This document shows positions 23,645 to 35,484 of a DNA stretch of 64,000 bases, piece by piece. The notes under the pieces are model-generated. The model was not told the origin of the DNA. It did not search any database and saw nothing but the letters and a program-made list of their open reading frames with translations. Origin of the DNA: Datura wrightii (taxonomy: Eukaryota > Streptophyta > Magnoliopsida > Solanales > Solanaceae); assembly GCA_035772735.1 (NCBI GenBank), contig JASDFA010000010.1, positions 180,547,501 to 180,611,500 of the forward strand, in the 5' to 3' direction. The position numbers and the translations under genes are program-made. The first letter of the stretch is position 1. Each line of letters begins with the position of its first letter.

Positions 23645-26089
23645 TCAAATCCTATCGTTGGGTATGTTAAATACTTTCTGCATCTCATCGGTCATCTCAT
23701 ACACAAGATCAGAATTTCCAACCATTTCATATCCATTGATCATTATTTTATAAGTGATAACATCAGGAGAGATGTTCTCTTTTCTCATTCTATCAAACAA
23801 CCTCTGGGCCTCATCCATTCGATGTAACTTGCAAAATTTATCGATGAGGCAACTATAAGTCTTGACATCAGGAGAGATGTTCTGTCTTACCATCATTTTT
23901 AACAATTTCCTGGCCTCATCCATCTGATCTAACTTGCAAAATGCATCAATGAGGCAAGTATAAGTAACAACAGTAGGAAAGACTTCTCTTTTCTGCATGT
24001 CACGGAACAAAGCACACGCCTTCTTCACATTTTCAATTTCACAAAAGCCAGCAATCATGGCAGTGTAACAGATGTTATCGGGATTCATACCCTCCCTGAT
24101 CATTTTCCTGAATAGTTTGTAGGCATTTTTCACTTTTCTCCATCTGTAGGCTTTTTTCACTTTGCCTCGCTTGCATAACATGTCAACAAGAATTGTGTAT
24201 GTGGTGATGTTAGGAGTAATCTCAAGTTTTAGCATTCCCCGATAAAACATACTAGCCTTATTAAAATGGGACTGTTTAATAAATCCATCAATAAGAGTAT
24301 TAAGAATTATAACATTGGGAAACATGTGCCTCTTAAGCATCACCGTGATTAACTCCAATACCTTCTTTGTGTTTATATCTTTGCACAACTGGTGAACAAC
24401 TACATTATAGGTATACAAGTCTGGCATGATGCCTTGGTCCACCATTTCATCAATCAGGTGCAAAGCTTCCAGCAGTCTCCCTTCTTTCTCTTCTGTGTTT
24501 TCATCTCTGCACAACTGGTCAATGACTACATTATAGGTATACAAGTTGGGGATGATGCCTTGATCCACCATTTCATCAATCAGGTGCAAAGCTTCCATCA
24601 CACGCCCATCAGTACAGTACTGCTTAACAATAAAATTGCAGGTAATTGTATCGGGCAGGTAACCTTCTTGTACCATCATATTTCTGTACTTCAATGCTTT
24701 ATCAATAGACCCCATGCGGCAGGAAGCACGAATTAGTCTCAAATAAATTGAAGCATCTGGAGCCAAGTCACTGCTGATCATCTCCTCCAGTAGCTCATCA
24801 GCTGAACTAAGATCTCCTTGAGCACAAAATCCAGTAATTAAAATGTTGTAAGCTGTTTGGTCAACTTTGCACCCAGAATTCTTAAGGTCATGAAAACAAT
24901 TGTTTGCAATTTTCACTGCTCCAATTGTGCACAAACCCTGAAGAATTGGGCTATAGCTAATTGGGGTAGGCTTGATGTTATTATCTTGCATACCCTGAAT
25001 AAGACATAAACCTCTATCAATACTCTCGAATTTGCAGAACCCACTGACAAGAATGCTATAGCTACATATATCTGGTGTTATTCCCGAATTACTCATCTCT
25101 ATGAAAACCCTAATAGCTTTACTTACTTCGCCTTCAGCAAAGAATCCATGAATAATAGCATTGTAGCAATAAGAATTCAGAGGTTGGTTCTCATACCTCA
25201 GCTTCCGAATGAATTTCAAAGCAACATCAGGGCATCCCACTCTGCAGAGTCCACAGACCCATACACTATATGTTGCAGCAGAAGGACTGATCTTTTTCTC
25301 TGACATTTCTTTCATAATCTTATAGGCTTCTTCTATATATACCTTCTGTCTGCTTGGATGATTTGTGCCGTAGAAGTTCATCATGATTGTGTATGTCCTC
25401 ACATTAGGTGATGGTCCAAAGGTCTTCATTGTATCAAATAGTGTTGCAAGATTCTCCCCCCGGGTTGCTTCTGCCAAGCATTTTAGTAAGAAATTACACG
25501 AATAAATACTTGGTTCAAGCCCCATTTTCTTAACCTGATTAACGACGTCAATAGCATGATCAAGCAATTTGTTTGCAGCAAACACCTTGATGAGCACATC
25601 AGCTACAAGAGTTGAACCTGTAGTATTATTACTTGAACGCAGAGCAAGATATATTACCTTAAATAAGTCAACACCAGCCTTCTGCAAGTCCAAAATCATT
25701 TGTTTAAGAAGTGAATACACTTCCATATCCATTCCAGCAAAGGCAAATGTGTGTATCATCATGCTATAGGCATTTATTGAATGAGACAAGCCATACTTTT
25801 CCAGAGACCTATTAAAAGGAATCTCTTTTGCAACTTCCCAACTCAATGACTTGCATACTCTAGTTACAACTGAATACAGCTTGCGACCTTTGCAGCTATG
25901 TGATTTCCTTATTGGTATAACAGATTTATCAGAATCATACAACAAGTGTAATGAAGAAGCACCATAATAGTACTTTCTGCAAAGGCTTCTTTCTTTCATC
26001 ATAATCTGCCCCTGAGAGAAACCCAATTCATGTAAATCCCTGAATAACAGGTTGAAGGAGGGCTTTCTTGGCAAAAATCCCAGAGCCAT
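23645..26089 (-). CDS. P-class pentatricopeptide repeat protein, 814 aa
   Basis: A single-exon gene, as is usual for plant PPRs. From about residue 110 the protein is an array of 35-residue P-type repeats (for example AYKIMKEMSEKKISPSAATY, YNAIIHGFFAEGEVSKAI, YSCLIDKFCKLHRMDEAQRL), running to the C-terminus without E or DYW domains. P-class PPRs bind organellar RNA and act in its stability, processing or translation. The first 100 residues are basic and serine-rich (MALGFLPRKPSFNLLF...), compatible with mitochondrial or plastid import. The ATG at 26089 is the first in frame. Oddities: two adjacent repeats are nearly identical (24382-24605), and a short doubling VKKAYRWRKVKNAY occurs near residue 650. 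A broken partial copy lies at 19471-19925. The RNA target is unknown. Confidence 0.88.
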   Translation of the reverse strand: MALGFLPRKPSFNLLFRDLHELGFSQGQIMMKERSLCRKYYYGASSLHLLYDSDKSVIPIRKSHSCKGRKLYSVVTRVCKSLSWEVAKEIPFNRSLEKYGLSHSINAYSMMIHTFAFAGMDMEVYSLLKQMILDLQKAGVDLFKVIYLALRSSNNTTGSTLVADVLIKVFAANKLLDHAIDVVNQVKKMGLEPSIYSCNFLLKCLAEATRGENLATLFDTMKTFGPSPNVRTYTIMMNFYGTNHPSRQKVYIEEAYKIMKEMSEKKISPSAATYSVWVCGLCRVGCPDVALKFIRKLRYENQPLNSYCYNAIIHGFFAEGEVSKAIRVFIEMSNSGITPDICSYSILVSGFCKFESIDRGLCLIQGMQDNNIKPTPISYSPILQGLCTIGAVKIANNCFHDLKNSGCKVDQTAYNILITGFCAQGDLSSADELLEEMISSDLAPDASIYLRLIRASCRMGSIDKALKYRNMMVQEGYLPDTITCNFIVKQYCTDGRVMEALHLIDEMVDQGIIPNLYTYNVVIDQLCRDENTEEKEGRLLEALHLIDEMVDQGIMPDLYTYNVVVHQLCKDINTKKVLELITVMLKRHMFPNVIILNTLIDGFIKQSHFNKASMFYRGMLKLEITPNITTYTILVDMLCKRGKVKKAYRWRKVKNAYKLFRKMIREGMNPDNICYTAMIAGFCEIENVKKACALFRDMQKREVFPTVVTYTCLIDAFCKLDQMDEARKLLKMMVRQNISPDVKTYSCLIDKFCKLHRMDEAQRLFDRMRKENISPDVITYKIMINGYEMVGNSDLVYEMTDEMQKVFNIPNDRI
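24382..24605 (-). repeat. Recent in-frame PPR repeat duplication inside the 814-aa gene
   Basis: Blocks starting at 24382 and 24508 (offset 126 bp, 42 codons) are almost identical over roughly 95 bp. They encode EALHLIDEMVDQGIIPNLYT and EALHLIDEMVDQGIMPDLYT. The frame is kept, so one repeat unit was added to the RNA-binding array. Confidence 0.9.
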
Positions 26090-27291
26090 AGAAGAAAAAC
26101 TTTTCTACCCAAACAATTATACGGAGTCAACATTATCACAAACAACCCAAAGAAAAAATTCTTCCATTTTTTTTCTTTCTTTGAATAAAGTTTACACCTT
26201 TCTTCAAAATCTCGACACCCATCAAACAAAAAGATAATATTCAATCCCTAGACAAGCTCCAATGGTCAAAGTCTAAGCTCCAACCCGAAATTCAAGCAAC
26301 CTTGAAAGAGGGAGGCACAAGAATGAATACTAGAGCTAAATTCGTTGAAGATTGGAACAGTTCACCTCAGCAATTTCAATTTGACTGAGGGGTTGAACAG
26401 TAAGTTATCGTCTGTGAAAGAAACCCAAGATACCAGTTTGAGGTCATCTGGTTTTTCTTTTTCTTCTCATGGCGGCTCAAAGCATAAGCCACTGAGGTGC
26501 TTAAGGAACCCTTAAAACTTTCGAGGCCGTTAATTTTCCTTTTATAGGAAATTTTTCTTAAATGGAATGATGAATATTGTTCAAAAACATTTCTTCTGTT
26601 ATTTGCTATTCTTAAGTTTCTATGATGTCTTTTTTTCCCCAGCAGCTTCTGCATTCTCATAATATCTGGGGGATTACTGCGGTTTTCTATGTGCTTTTCA
26701 AAATTTGGCAAATAATTTATCTTTTGTTTTTAGTTCAATAATATGCGAGATAAAAATAAAATAATTAACATATAAATTAATAATACATGAAATGTTTTTG
26801 AATCTCTTTGCCTTTTTAATTGAAAAAATGTCCTTTGTAGACTTTTTACATTAAAAAAATAATGATTTCTTATAAAGTAAAAACCTCTTATAAAAAGGTC
26901 ATTAAATTTTTTAATAAAAATTATTTCTCCCGAATTGAACTTACAAGGTGACATTTAGTCAAAAATAAGTTTGCAAAATATTGTTATAGTTATATATTAA
27001 AATGATTTTTTTGTTTAGATTGTGAAGATAAAGTTTTTCAAATTTGAAAAACTAATTTTCACCAATTTTTCAAGTTAAATATTTTTTTTTCATTCACCAA
27101 ACTTCAAACTTTTTATAAATGAAATGCATCTTTTAACACCATTCTCAGGATTCTCCTTTAGCAGTCGTTATAAATTGGTGCTTGACAATCCAAAAACTGT
27201 ACAGTACTAAAAATCAAGAGATCCACTATGATTCAACTCCTGCGTAAAAAATGCATGAAAAGAAATTTACCAATGTGTGTTATTCAATAAT
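26090..27291. other. PPR gene upstream region and spacer
   Basis: The minus-strand leader of the PPR gene (about 26090-26450) shares blocks with 19895-20060 (CTGAGGGGTTGA; GAAA.CCAAGA followed by AGTTTGA.GTC). The rest is AT-rich DNA without a recognisable gene. Confidence 0.55.
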
Positions 27292-30200
27292 TCAAATAGC
27301 TGCTGTAGCAACATTGACATCATCAGATTCATCAGCTATCATTTCATCACGAAATAGCAGTTTAAGATATGGAAGAACTCTAGGAAGCATGGGTAGGTCT
27401 GCTAAATTAACACTCATCATATCAAAAGCAATGCTTGTTTTGTGCATGTGTTTCACATCAAAAACTGGGATTTTAGGGTATCTTTGACTGAAATGGGTGA
27501 GGATGATTCGATATGCTCCAGCAGAGTCCCCTACTTCGATGGCTTCTTGTGTTGTACTGTGATTTCTTGCTATGGCTTCTTCCACCATGCCATCTTCAAA
27601 GGTAGCCTGCAATAAACATCCGAATGATAAACTAATAATTTTTCTTGAAGTTGAAAGATGCAAGTGAAGAAAAGAAGGTGGAGAAAAGACGCCAGCCAAT
27701 AGACGAGAAAACATGTAATAACGGGATAGAGGCAGAAAAAGGATTAGGGAAATTAAGTTTGTACAAAGCACAACATAGAACTCTCACTGACAGCATAATG
27801 AGCTACGAGGGTAGTTGCAGTCCAAGAAGGAAAGATATTCATAAAAACAAGCCATCTGTTGAAAGAATACTTCGTGATCAGGTAACTATTCCACATTTAG
27901 AGGGTCGCATCCACATTAAACCACAATACAAAATATATGAGTATGCTTTCTGACTTTGCATGATAGGTATAATGAAAGTTTGAGATCTTGTACATGTGGC
28001 AGTTAAAATTTTTATGAGAATTGTTAAGCCAAGAGTATAGCATGTGGTAAGATTCTATTATTACTAGGAAAGTAGACAGAAAAAAGGGACAGACAAATAA
28101 AAAATGACACTGATTTGGAGGAATATTCGTAATCAAAGGGGAAAAACCATAAAGACATTTAACAACTTGCCTCATGAATAAGAACTGTGGCCCCTCGGGA
28201 AGCTTCAACTAGTTTTGGACAAGGCCTAGTGTCGCCAGAGTAAACAATTTTCCACCCTGGCATCTTCTTCCCAGTGCTATTAGTCCTATCCGCCGCCTTC
28301 AGGACAACGCCATATGCTTGTGGACAGTGAATAACAGGAAAGCTAAGCAATACCTCCAATCCTGCTTCTCTCAGAATTTTCTTTAACGTCGTCAGCAATG
28401 GGAATGCCGCTGATGCATCAACTGGACTGCCTGGCCTCTTCCAATAACTCTCCATACGGCCCCCTTTAGCAAATAAGTTAGAACCATTCTTCTGGTCATT
28501 TTGTACATATGCACTCCCATTCACATCCTTGTTTTCACTTGACTCAAAAGAATTCAATGAAGCTTCTGTAGTATACCTACAATCGAGGAACTGCATATCT
28601 AGATCCTCAAGTTTTTGGTATGCATCAAGGAATATCTTAAGCTGCCGTGGCCCCACAACAACTAAAGGTTCATGAGGAGTTTCTTTGAGTAAATCACGTC
28701 GGAGAGCAAGTATTCTAGCAAGACCAGTATGATGATCAGCATGAATATGAGAAATCCAAATGCACCTTAAGCCTTTTACAGCTTCATCAGCACCTTCAAT
28801 GCCAAATCTGTTCACCAAGCAGCACATTATCCCCTAACTGAGGTTAGACAAAAACCATATGTAAATAGAAAATTAATGTTAATGAACTTATACATTACCT
28901 TCTTTTTAGCTGTCCCAATGTTCCTTCACCACAATCTAACAGAATACTTCCCTTTGAGAAAAGATTGATAAAAATAGAAGTAACATTTCGATATTTTGAA
29001 GGCTGGGAAGAACCCGTTCCAAGAAGAACAATCTCCATATCCTCTCTTGTTATACCTTCCAAACAACTAGGCAATGCAGTTTCATGCAACCAGGGCTCTT
29101 CCTTCAGAACATTGTTGGCCTGCACAGTCGTGCTGCCTCCATTTGCATTGTTGCTGCCATGCAACAGTTGGGTAATATGCTCGGAAGCATCCACAATTTC
29201 AGGAATTTCTGAAATTAAGTCTTCTATGATTTTTGGCCGAGAAGTAATTTCAGGAATACTAGATCTGTCTAACCCAAGCTGCGCATATGGGCGAAGATGA
29301 AACTGTTCCACAAAAAGTTCATTTTGAATGATGTCCAACACAGCATCAAAGTCAAACAATGCATGAGGTAAATTGCAGTCAATTTCACGGAAAAGTTCAA
29401 ACACATTCCTAGCCAAATAAAACCAAAACTTGCCATAAAGTTTTTAGATTCTAGTTTTACACCAGAAGCAATCGGATCAAATTATATAAACTCTCACCTT
29501 GAGGAGATTCTCTGCCGTAATAACTTGACATGAAGCTGGAAGAGAGAACTGCAGAAATCAATAAAGATAACTTCTCAATTAAACAAGCATACCCAAGATT
29601 AAGTCACTGTCCAAAGTAAACTTATCTTTCAATCATACACAATTCCACTATAATGTACCTCACTTGGGGCCTTAGAGACTGAGGGTAAGCTCTTTAACTG
29701 AGGAAGAGACCAAAAACCAGGCGAAGGAAAGAATTGAGGGCACAAATAATTAAGTCTTGTGGTGATTCTTGCACTAGACTTCAGAATTGGAATTTCAACA
29801 TTCTTCCTGCGATTTGTACAAGAAAACCGCATTGGTATATAAGAAGGAAATACACATAAACAGCAGAAATCTGTATATTAGCCTGCAAAGAAGAGAACAT
29901 AACAAGGTTACTCACAGCTGATGTCCTGCCATGACGTGCTGCACCTCACCAAATCTTGACATCCATTGCTGATATTCAGTTGTACATGTTACTGAAGCAG
30001 GACTAAGGTGTATCACACAATCAACTTTTTTGCACATATCCTTGGATTCTTCGGATGGATATGAGTAATATGGAGTGAGAGAATGCTTAGACGACAATTC
30101 TTGCAGATGAGATGGTGTTGGACAGTCAACAACGAGTACAATAGGACCAGGAACAGAAGGCCCCAATACATCACTGGGGTGAACCTGTGCAATGCTCACT

Positions 30201-33200
30201 GAAACAAATGAGATAGTTACGAAGTAAAGTAACAACAAATAATAATCCCTAAATTTACCATGATGTCTTGGTGATCTGACTGTACGGAATTCCCAAGTTG
30301 CAATTCACGGTATTTTGGGCCAGGTCTCAACCCAAGAGCAGCAGCCTTTTTTGGATCAAATTTCCCCTTAATTTCAGGCAACTCACAAATATAGACTACT
30401 GCAAGATCCCCAGGCTTTAATGCAAATTCAGCTGTGGAATGCATCCTCAGTACTGAAAGGTTTTCTGCCGAATGATGGACACCAACTAGTGGATCATCCA
30501 GCTCAGAGGATCCTTCCTTTGTCGTCTTAGACACTTTTGTGTAACGTGGTCGCAACAGAACAGCAGATATTTTGACAACCTCATCATTAATAGGAACAAA
30601 GAGATCATCAGTCGCCCCTGAAGAATCAACATTTGGGCCAAAACTTCGTGCATGGACCATGGCGGCATTTGGAATGAATGATTTCATTGCATTGACCAAG
30701 TACTTGAGATCAGAAGGACCCCATACATTGACCTTCAAAAAAATATTGTAATTGGCATCATTTTGTGAAGACCATTTACTTCAGCTAATTATCTGATCAA
30801 TATATTACAAGTAAATCAAGCTAATCTGACACTCACAGACATTCCTTCTTCCCCCATGCCAGCCAAAGTTAATAAAAGACCTGCAAGTAAGAAGATTTAA
30901 CATATTTGGTGGTTCTTAAACAATCTCTGGCAATCGTTAAGCCAGCACTTCTATCTTTCCAGTTGATTGATCTAGCCATTCAATAGGCTGACAACCTTTA
31001 TTCTACCCTTAAAAAAGCTATTGGAAACAGACCTGGGAGTCCACCGGCAGTTTCTGAACAGACTCGCGATAGAAATATGTGATCAATCTGGGAAAGAAGA
31101 ATGAAAAAAAAAAAGCTTATATGTATCTTTCACTACAATATCAAATCATACTTAGAAAAGAACAGTTGGGAGTGATAAACCTGATTAAGAAAAAACAGAT
31201 TATGCATGTCCATACCTTTGATAGCTTAATTTTATGCTCTGTGCAGAAGCGTTGCAATCCCTGGAGCAGAAGAACAGATTTAGATACAAAGAAACAAGTC
31301 TTTAGTGTACTTTTTCTGTTTCTTCCACTCTGTCTACCTAAAAACTCTTCACAAAGGAAATAAGAACCAAAAAAGAGCAACAAATGCATATGAATGGAAA
31401 ACAATCTGCAGAACAACACAGTGGAATGGAAACCCGCTAGGATAATAATGATGCAGGAAGTAGATGACCAATTAACCATTATTAAAAAGTACAGCAGCGT
31501 TTGTCAAATACACTAACCAAAAACATTCTTAATGCCAAAAGAAAAAGTATGACTTGCTTATTCATCATATCTTGGAAATTGCTGCATGTGGTCTTATCAT
31601 CTGTTCTTGTACAAAATCTAATATCCAGGTGGTCGTTAGAGATCTTCCCCAATGCAGCAATTTAGTCATGAGAATAATAGGAACAAAAAAAATCAAGGAA
31701 ACCCTTGCGAGTAATTAAAGCAACTTAATAAGGTAACTCCTCTTTCAAGTTCAGATTGGTATTCTGCTTCCCAGAAGAGAAGGGCCCTAAAATTTCAATA
31801 ACTGAAATATGAAACGTACAGCTTCGCTAACAAACAACACCCAAACAGGATTAGGTTATCCTTTCGGTATCATCTGAAACAGCGGAGGACCTCAGGAAAC
31901 AGGTGCCATACTCATTGGATTTGAATTCCACAATACAAGATACTTACTTCTCCAGCATTAAAAATAAACCTCTGTTTATCAAAGAAGAGAAGAACTGAGG
32001 GTGTTGTATCTTGCGTATCCATGCCAGTCCCAAGGATCTGTGAGAAATTTAAAGGAAGAGAAGTCAACGAGGTTTGTGTTATTCTACGTGAGAAAGTGGG
32101 AGAGGAATAACATCAGTTATTAAATTCACATAATCATAAATTTAGGCATGTATTGGGAAATAATAAGCCAATCCAACCAGACAATTCTTTGTGCATTCAA
32201 GTTTCTGACCAAAACCATAGGAACTTTGGAGTCCCTTTATGCAAAAGTAAATTGTCAAGTCTGACTTTAAACATATCAAAAAAAGTTATAAATAGGACTA
32301 GGATCTTACTGGGGCTGCTAGTTCATGTTATGTTACTTTCTAGGTCCTGTTGAATTCTGTTAGTGTGTTAGAATGTTTGTTTTCCTAGTAAATTGAAATC
32401 TCCTTTGCAAAAATGTTTTACTTGAAGAAAACATATTTTGGCGTTAAAATGTGGAAATGTTTTCTATAGGAAAAATATTCCCATCAAAAGGGGAAAATTT
32501 CCTTCACTAACAGGCAGAAGATAGTTTTTAATCAATGTCCTCACTCCTACTCCATATCACTTACTTCAATCTACACTTATATATTGTTGTCAAAACACTA
32601 TCCTCTTGTCTTATCCTACACACATGCCAGAAACTTTTAAACCCAACTAAAACTAGAAATGATTCCGAAAATTTTCCAAAGTAAACATTTAGCTCCTCAC
32701 CGAATGTACCCTATAACTCTCTCCCTACCACTTGTTCCCATAAAAACACAAACATTATTTTTTTCTCCTTGTCGGCTTCAGCAATCAGTAAAAACCATCC
32801 ACCTTGTCCCACCTGAGACCCACTCTCTAGACCTCCACTATTACTACATGTACCAACTTAGCGTCCAAACAAACATGGAAACTAACAAATATTTTTGAAG
32901 TTCGTTAGCTCCCTGATACTAACATATTGGTTTTATGTAAAGCAACTAACAAAGCTTTTCTGCTTTCTACCATTTTGAAAATTTTCTGCATCTTCTTGAT
33001 GTCAGCAATGGTATAAATTATTACTTGATCAAAAACAAACATGGAAGCTATCTTATGTAAAACATTTTCCATAAGGACATTCAACCACATAACAAACAAG
33101 GATCAAAACCAAGTAGAGAAGCAATTCTTCAACCATTTATGTCAAACGTTTTACTATAATTCAGCGGAATATGTTCGAAGTTCTCGTTTCCTTAATTTCC

Positions 33201-33659
33201 TTTTGTTTTTCTAGGGGGAGAGGGGATTCCTAACAACTTATTAAGTACCTGGACGTATGAAATAGTATTAACAGGGTTGAGCTTGCGGACTTTGAGTTGA
33301 AGGTTCTTCCTGGGACCATCATTCTTATCTTTACCCTCAGCCCTTCTTTTATTAAAACCAACAGACTCGGCAGTAGAACTACTACTCTCTTCCATCGCCG
33401 ACTTCCCTTTATCAGTCTTCGAACTGCTGCTGCGCCTTCTTGCACCGCTCAAGGAACCGCGGCGTTCGATGTTTTTCGGTTTTCTTGAATAGGAAGAGAA
33501 TGCGGCGAAGAGGAGACGGGACTTGTGGGTGTGCGAAAATGGGGGTGCGACTTTGAAGAGATGAGAAAGTGAGACCGGAGGTTTTGGGGTTAGGGGGCAG
33601 AGAACTGCGTGGTGATTGGCGGAGGAGAATAGGAGACGAAGGCTCGAGATTTGGGGCAT
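27292..33659 (-). CDS. TRZ4: Long-form tRNase Z (tRNA 3'-processing endonuclease, ELAC2/TRZ3-TRZ4 type)
   Basis: tRNase Z cuts precursor tRNAs after the discriminator base; long forms combine a degenerate and an active metallo-beta-lactamase half. Exons: 33249-33659, 31948-32037, 31216-31260, 31033-31087, 30837-30880, 30259-30732, 29916-30184, 29659-29806, 29498-29548, 28899-29302, 28171-28807, 27292-27606. They total 2943 nt, 980 aa. N-half: ILGTGMDTQDTTPSVLLFFD and DHIFLSRVCSETAGGLPG (no catalytic His cluster). C-half: GTGSSQPSKYRN (PxKxRN, about 624-635), LLDCGEGTLGQL, SHIHADHHTG (HxHxDH at about 684-689), YSGDTRPC, HEATFEDGMVEEA and LTHFSQRYP, all metal or substrate residues present. The serine-rich N-terminus suggests organelle import. 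MPQISSLRL is the first ATG; the codon at 33680 is GTG. The intron after HE begins with GC. TRZ4 rather than TRZ3 is preferred only by gene order. Confidence 0.95.
28165..28170 (-). other. Non-canonical GC splice donor in the tRNase Z gene
   Basis: The conserved motif HEATFEDG spans the exon 11/12 junction. The minus strand reads CATGAG|GCAAGT at the donor and TTTATTGCAG|GCTACC at the acceptor. Only a GC-AG intron keeps the motif and the frame. The rest of the donor (AG|GCAAGT) is the strong consensus seen in GC-AG introns. Confidence 0.85.
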
Positions 33660-34044
33660 TTTATTAGTAGTGGGTGGCACACTACCCAGGGTTTTAGGTA
33701 AGGAAGCGGTTCACAAATGCTCCCTAACATAAAACCCCGCCCATATGCCTGAAAGATTTGCACTTGCCATTGGATATTCCATGTTTGGGTCGGGTCGGGT
33801 CGGGTCGGGTCGGGTTCACTGAGACCTCCTTTTTTAACCCCCAAAAAAAATAAAAATAGGTGAGAAGGATGGTCAGCTCCGAAGCTTCCGTGGCGGACAA
33901 GGCGAAAAAAGTCAAACTAAAATAGTTTAGACATTAATTAGTAAGAAGAAAGTGTACCCGGTTAGCTACGACGGGTTTGAGAAAGAGGTAGAAATCGGTT
34001 GAAGAAATGTTAGTGTGAGGTGATTAAAAATGACATGACACATT
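33660..34044. other. tRNase Z promoter region
   Basis: Upstream DNA of the tRNase Z gene, including the GGGTC repeat. No other gene is supported. Confidence 0.5.
33787..33816 (+). repeat. (GGGTC)n array, G-quadruplex-like
   Basis: Six GGG runs spaced by TC lie 128-157 bp upstream of the tRNase Z start codon. The G-rich strand is the template strand of that gene. Four or more G3 runs with 2-nt loops fit the canonical intramolecular G-quadruplex pattern. Confidence 0.85.
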
Positions 34045-34632
34045 TAGAGGGTGTTAAATTGGAATCGAAATTTTTGATACCGTAATTTTTAGTATTATGG
34101 TGTTTGGTATGATTTTTTAAATATTTTGATATTTGATACGGTATTCTATATTTATTAAAACAATATTGAAATATTCAATATCATATCGAAATATATAGTT
34201 ACAACTTACATATATACTTCATACATATTATTATTATTATTATTATCCTAATAAATATGTAAAAGAGTAATTAATAAAAAAACTAGTTATTTAGAGGTAG
34301 AAACTTTGACTACTCCACCTTAATTGAAAATATTTTTGTGTAATACATTCACAAAGGGAATTATTTATATTTCTTTTGAATATTATGTACATGTGTAAAG
34401 TGTTGATATCATATAATTATAACATTTCTTGAAAAGTCAAAGTCATAATTTTTATTATACGATTATATGTAAGTCGAAATCAAACAAACTATGATTACCG
34501 ATTTAAAATCAAAATTTAAAATACCGAATCATACCGAATTAATTTGATATGATGATGCTGTCATATTTTAAGAAAACAAAAATCGAAATTATCAAATCAA
34601 AAATTTTAATATCATACCATGCACAACCCTAC
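34045..34632. mobile_element. hAT-like MITE, copy B (inverted relative to copy A)
   Basis: The ends read GGGTGTTAAATTGG and, complemented, TAGGGTTGTGCATGGTATGA. The interior (for example the complement CGACTTACATATAATCG and ATTACACAAAAATATTTTCA) aligns with 8770-8950 of copy A in opposite orientation. Non-coding. Boundaries are uncertain by some tens of bases. Confidence 0.55.
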
Positions 34633-34689
34633 CTGCAATTTACCAAAGACATATCCCTAGATATGAGGATCATGGTGAAAGACTAGTAG

Positions 34690-35271
34690 GGATTGAGATT
34701 TAGTCAAGTATTATTCCATCAAGTATTATTCAATGGATATATAAAATCATGCCACATCATCAAGATAAAAACTGATGGCTCTGGACTTATTTGTATTAAA
34801 TTACAAAAGATAAATCATAGTCATTTTTCGCTTTCCTGCCTACTCTCCACTTTTTTTTCTTCAAAACAAAGATTTCAAAATTATTCCCCAGCATCTTCTT
34901 CCTTTAGATACCAATAAGATTGCTTTGTAATTGAGAAGCACAGTATGGAGGTTGGTGGGACTACCGTGCTCACGACTTGGGCTGAGTTATCAATAACTCT
35001 GATTTTTTTCTCTCTTAAAATTAACTATTCTAATTTATTAATGAGGAATATGTACTTGAGATTATTGAGAAGAGAGACTGCCTTTATTTTTTTTTTTCTT
35101 TTATTCCACCAAGCTAAATTAGCGTAATTCAGTGTTAGTAGGAAAGCTAGTAGTTATTATCTTTTGTAATTTAACACAAATATATTTTGAAGCCATCGGA
35201 TTTTATCTTGATGATGCCAGATATCCATTGAACAATACTTGATGAAATAGTACTTGACTGAATCTCAATCC
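34690..35271. mobile_element. Mutator-type MITE with long inverted repeats and 10-bp target duplication
   Basis: A 582-bp element. Its ends (GGATTGAGATTTAGTCAAGT left; complement of the right end GGATTGAGATTCAGTCAAGT) continue as an imperfect inverted repeat for about 130 bp, through CAATGGATAT, CATCATCAAGATAAAA and AAATTACAAAAGATAA. It is flanked by an exact direct repeat AGACTAGTAG at 34680-34689 and 35272-35281. Long TIRs with 9-11-bp duplications define Mutator-like elements. The interior has no transposase. Short open frames within are T-rich noise. Confidence 0.88.
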
Positions 35272-35484
35272 AGACTAGTAGGTGGTCGAACGCTATCTAA
35301 TCTTTCTTTTCATTATTATTACTATTACCCTTACTTTATCTTGTTTTTCGATTGTTATTATTATCCGTTGTTTCCTTTTGCTTCAGTTATCTTATTATTA
35401 TTATTTTTTTTTGTTGTTGTTTTCTACATTATTTACTTTTTCATTATTGTATTTTCTTTTCAGACATGCTTTGAAATATTTTAT

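Noticed and set aside
26376..26954. Minus-strand ORFs upstream of the PPR gene
   Set aside because: Low-complexity, AT-driven frames with no domain. Part is the leader region shared with the duplicated copy.
33660..33680. Seven-codon N-terminal extension of tRNase Z
   Set aside because: The codon at 33678-33680 is GTG; the first ATG is at 33657-33659.
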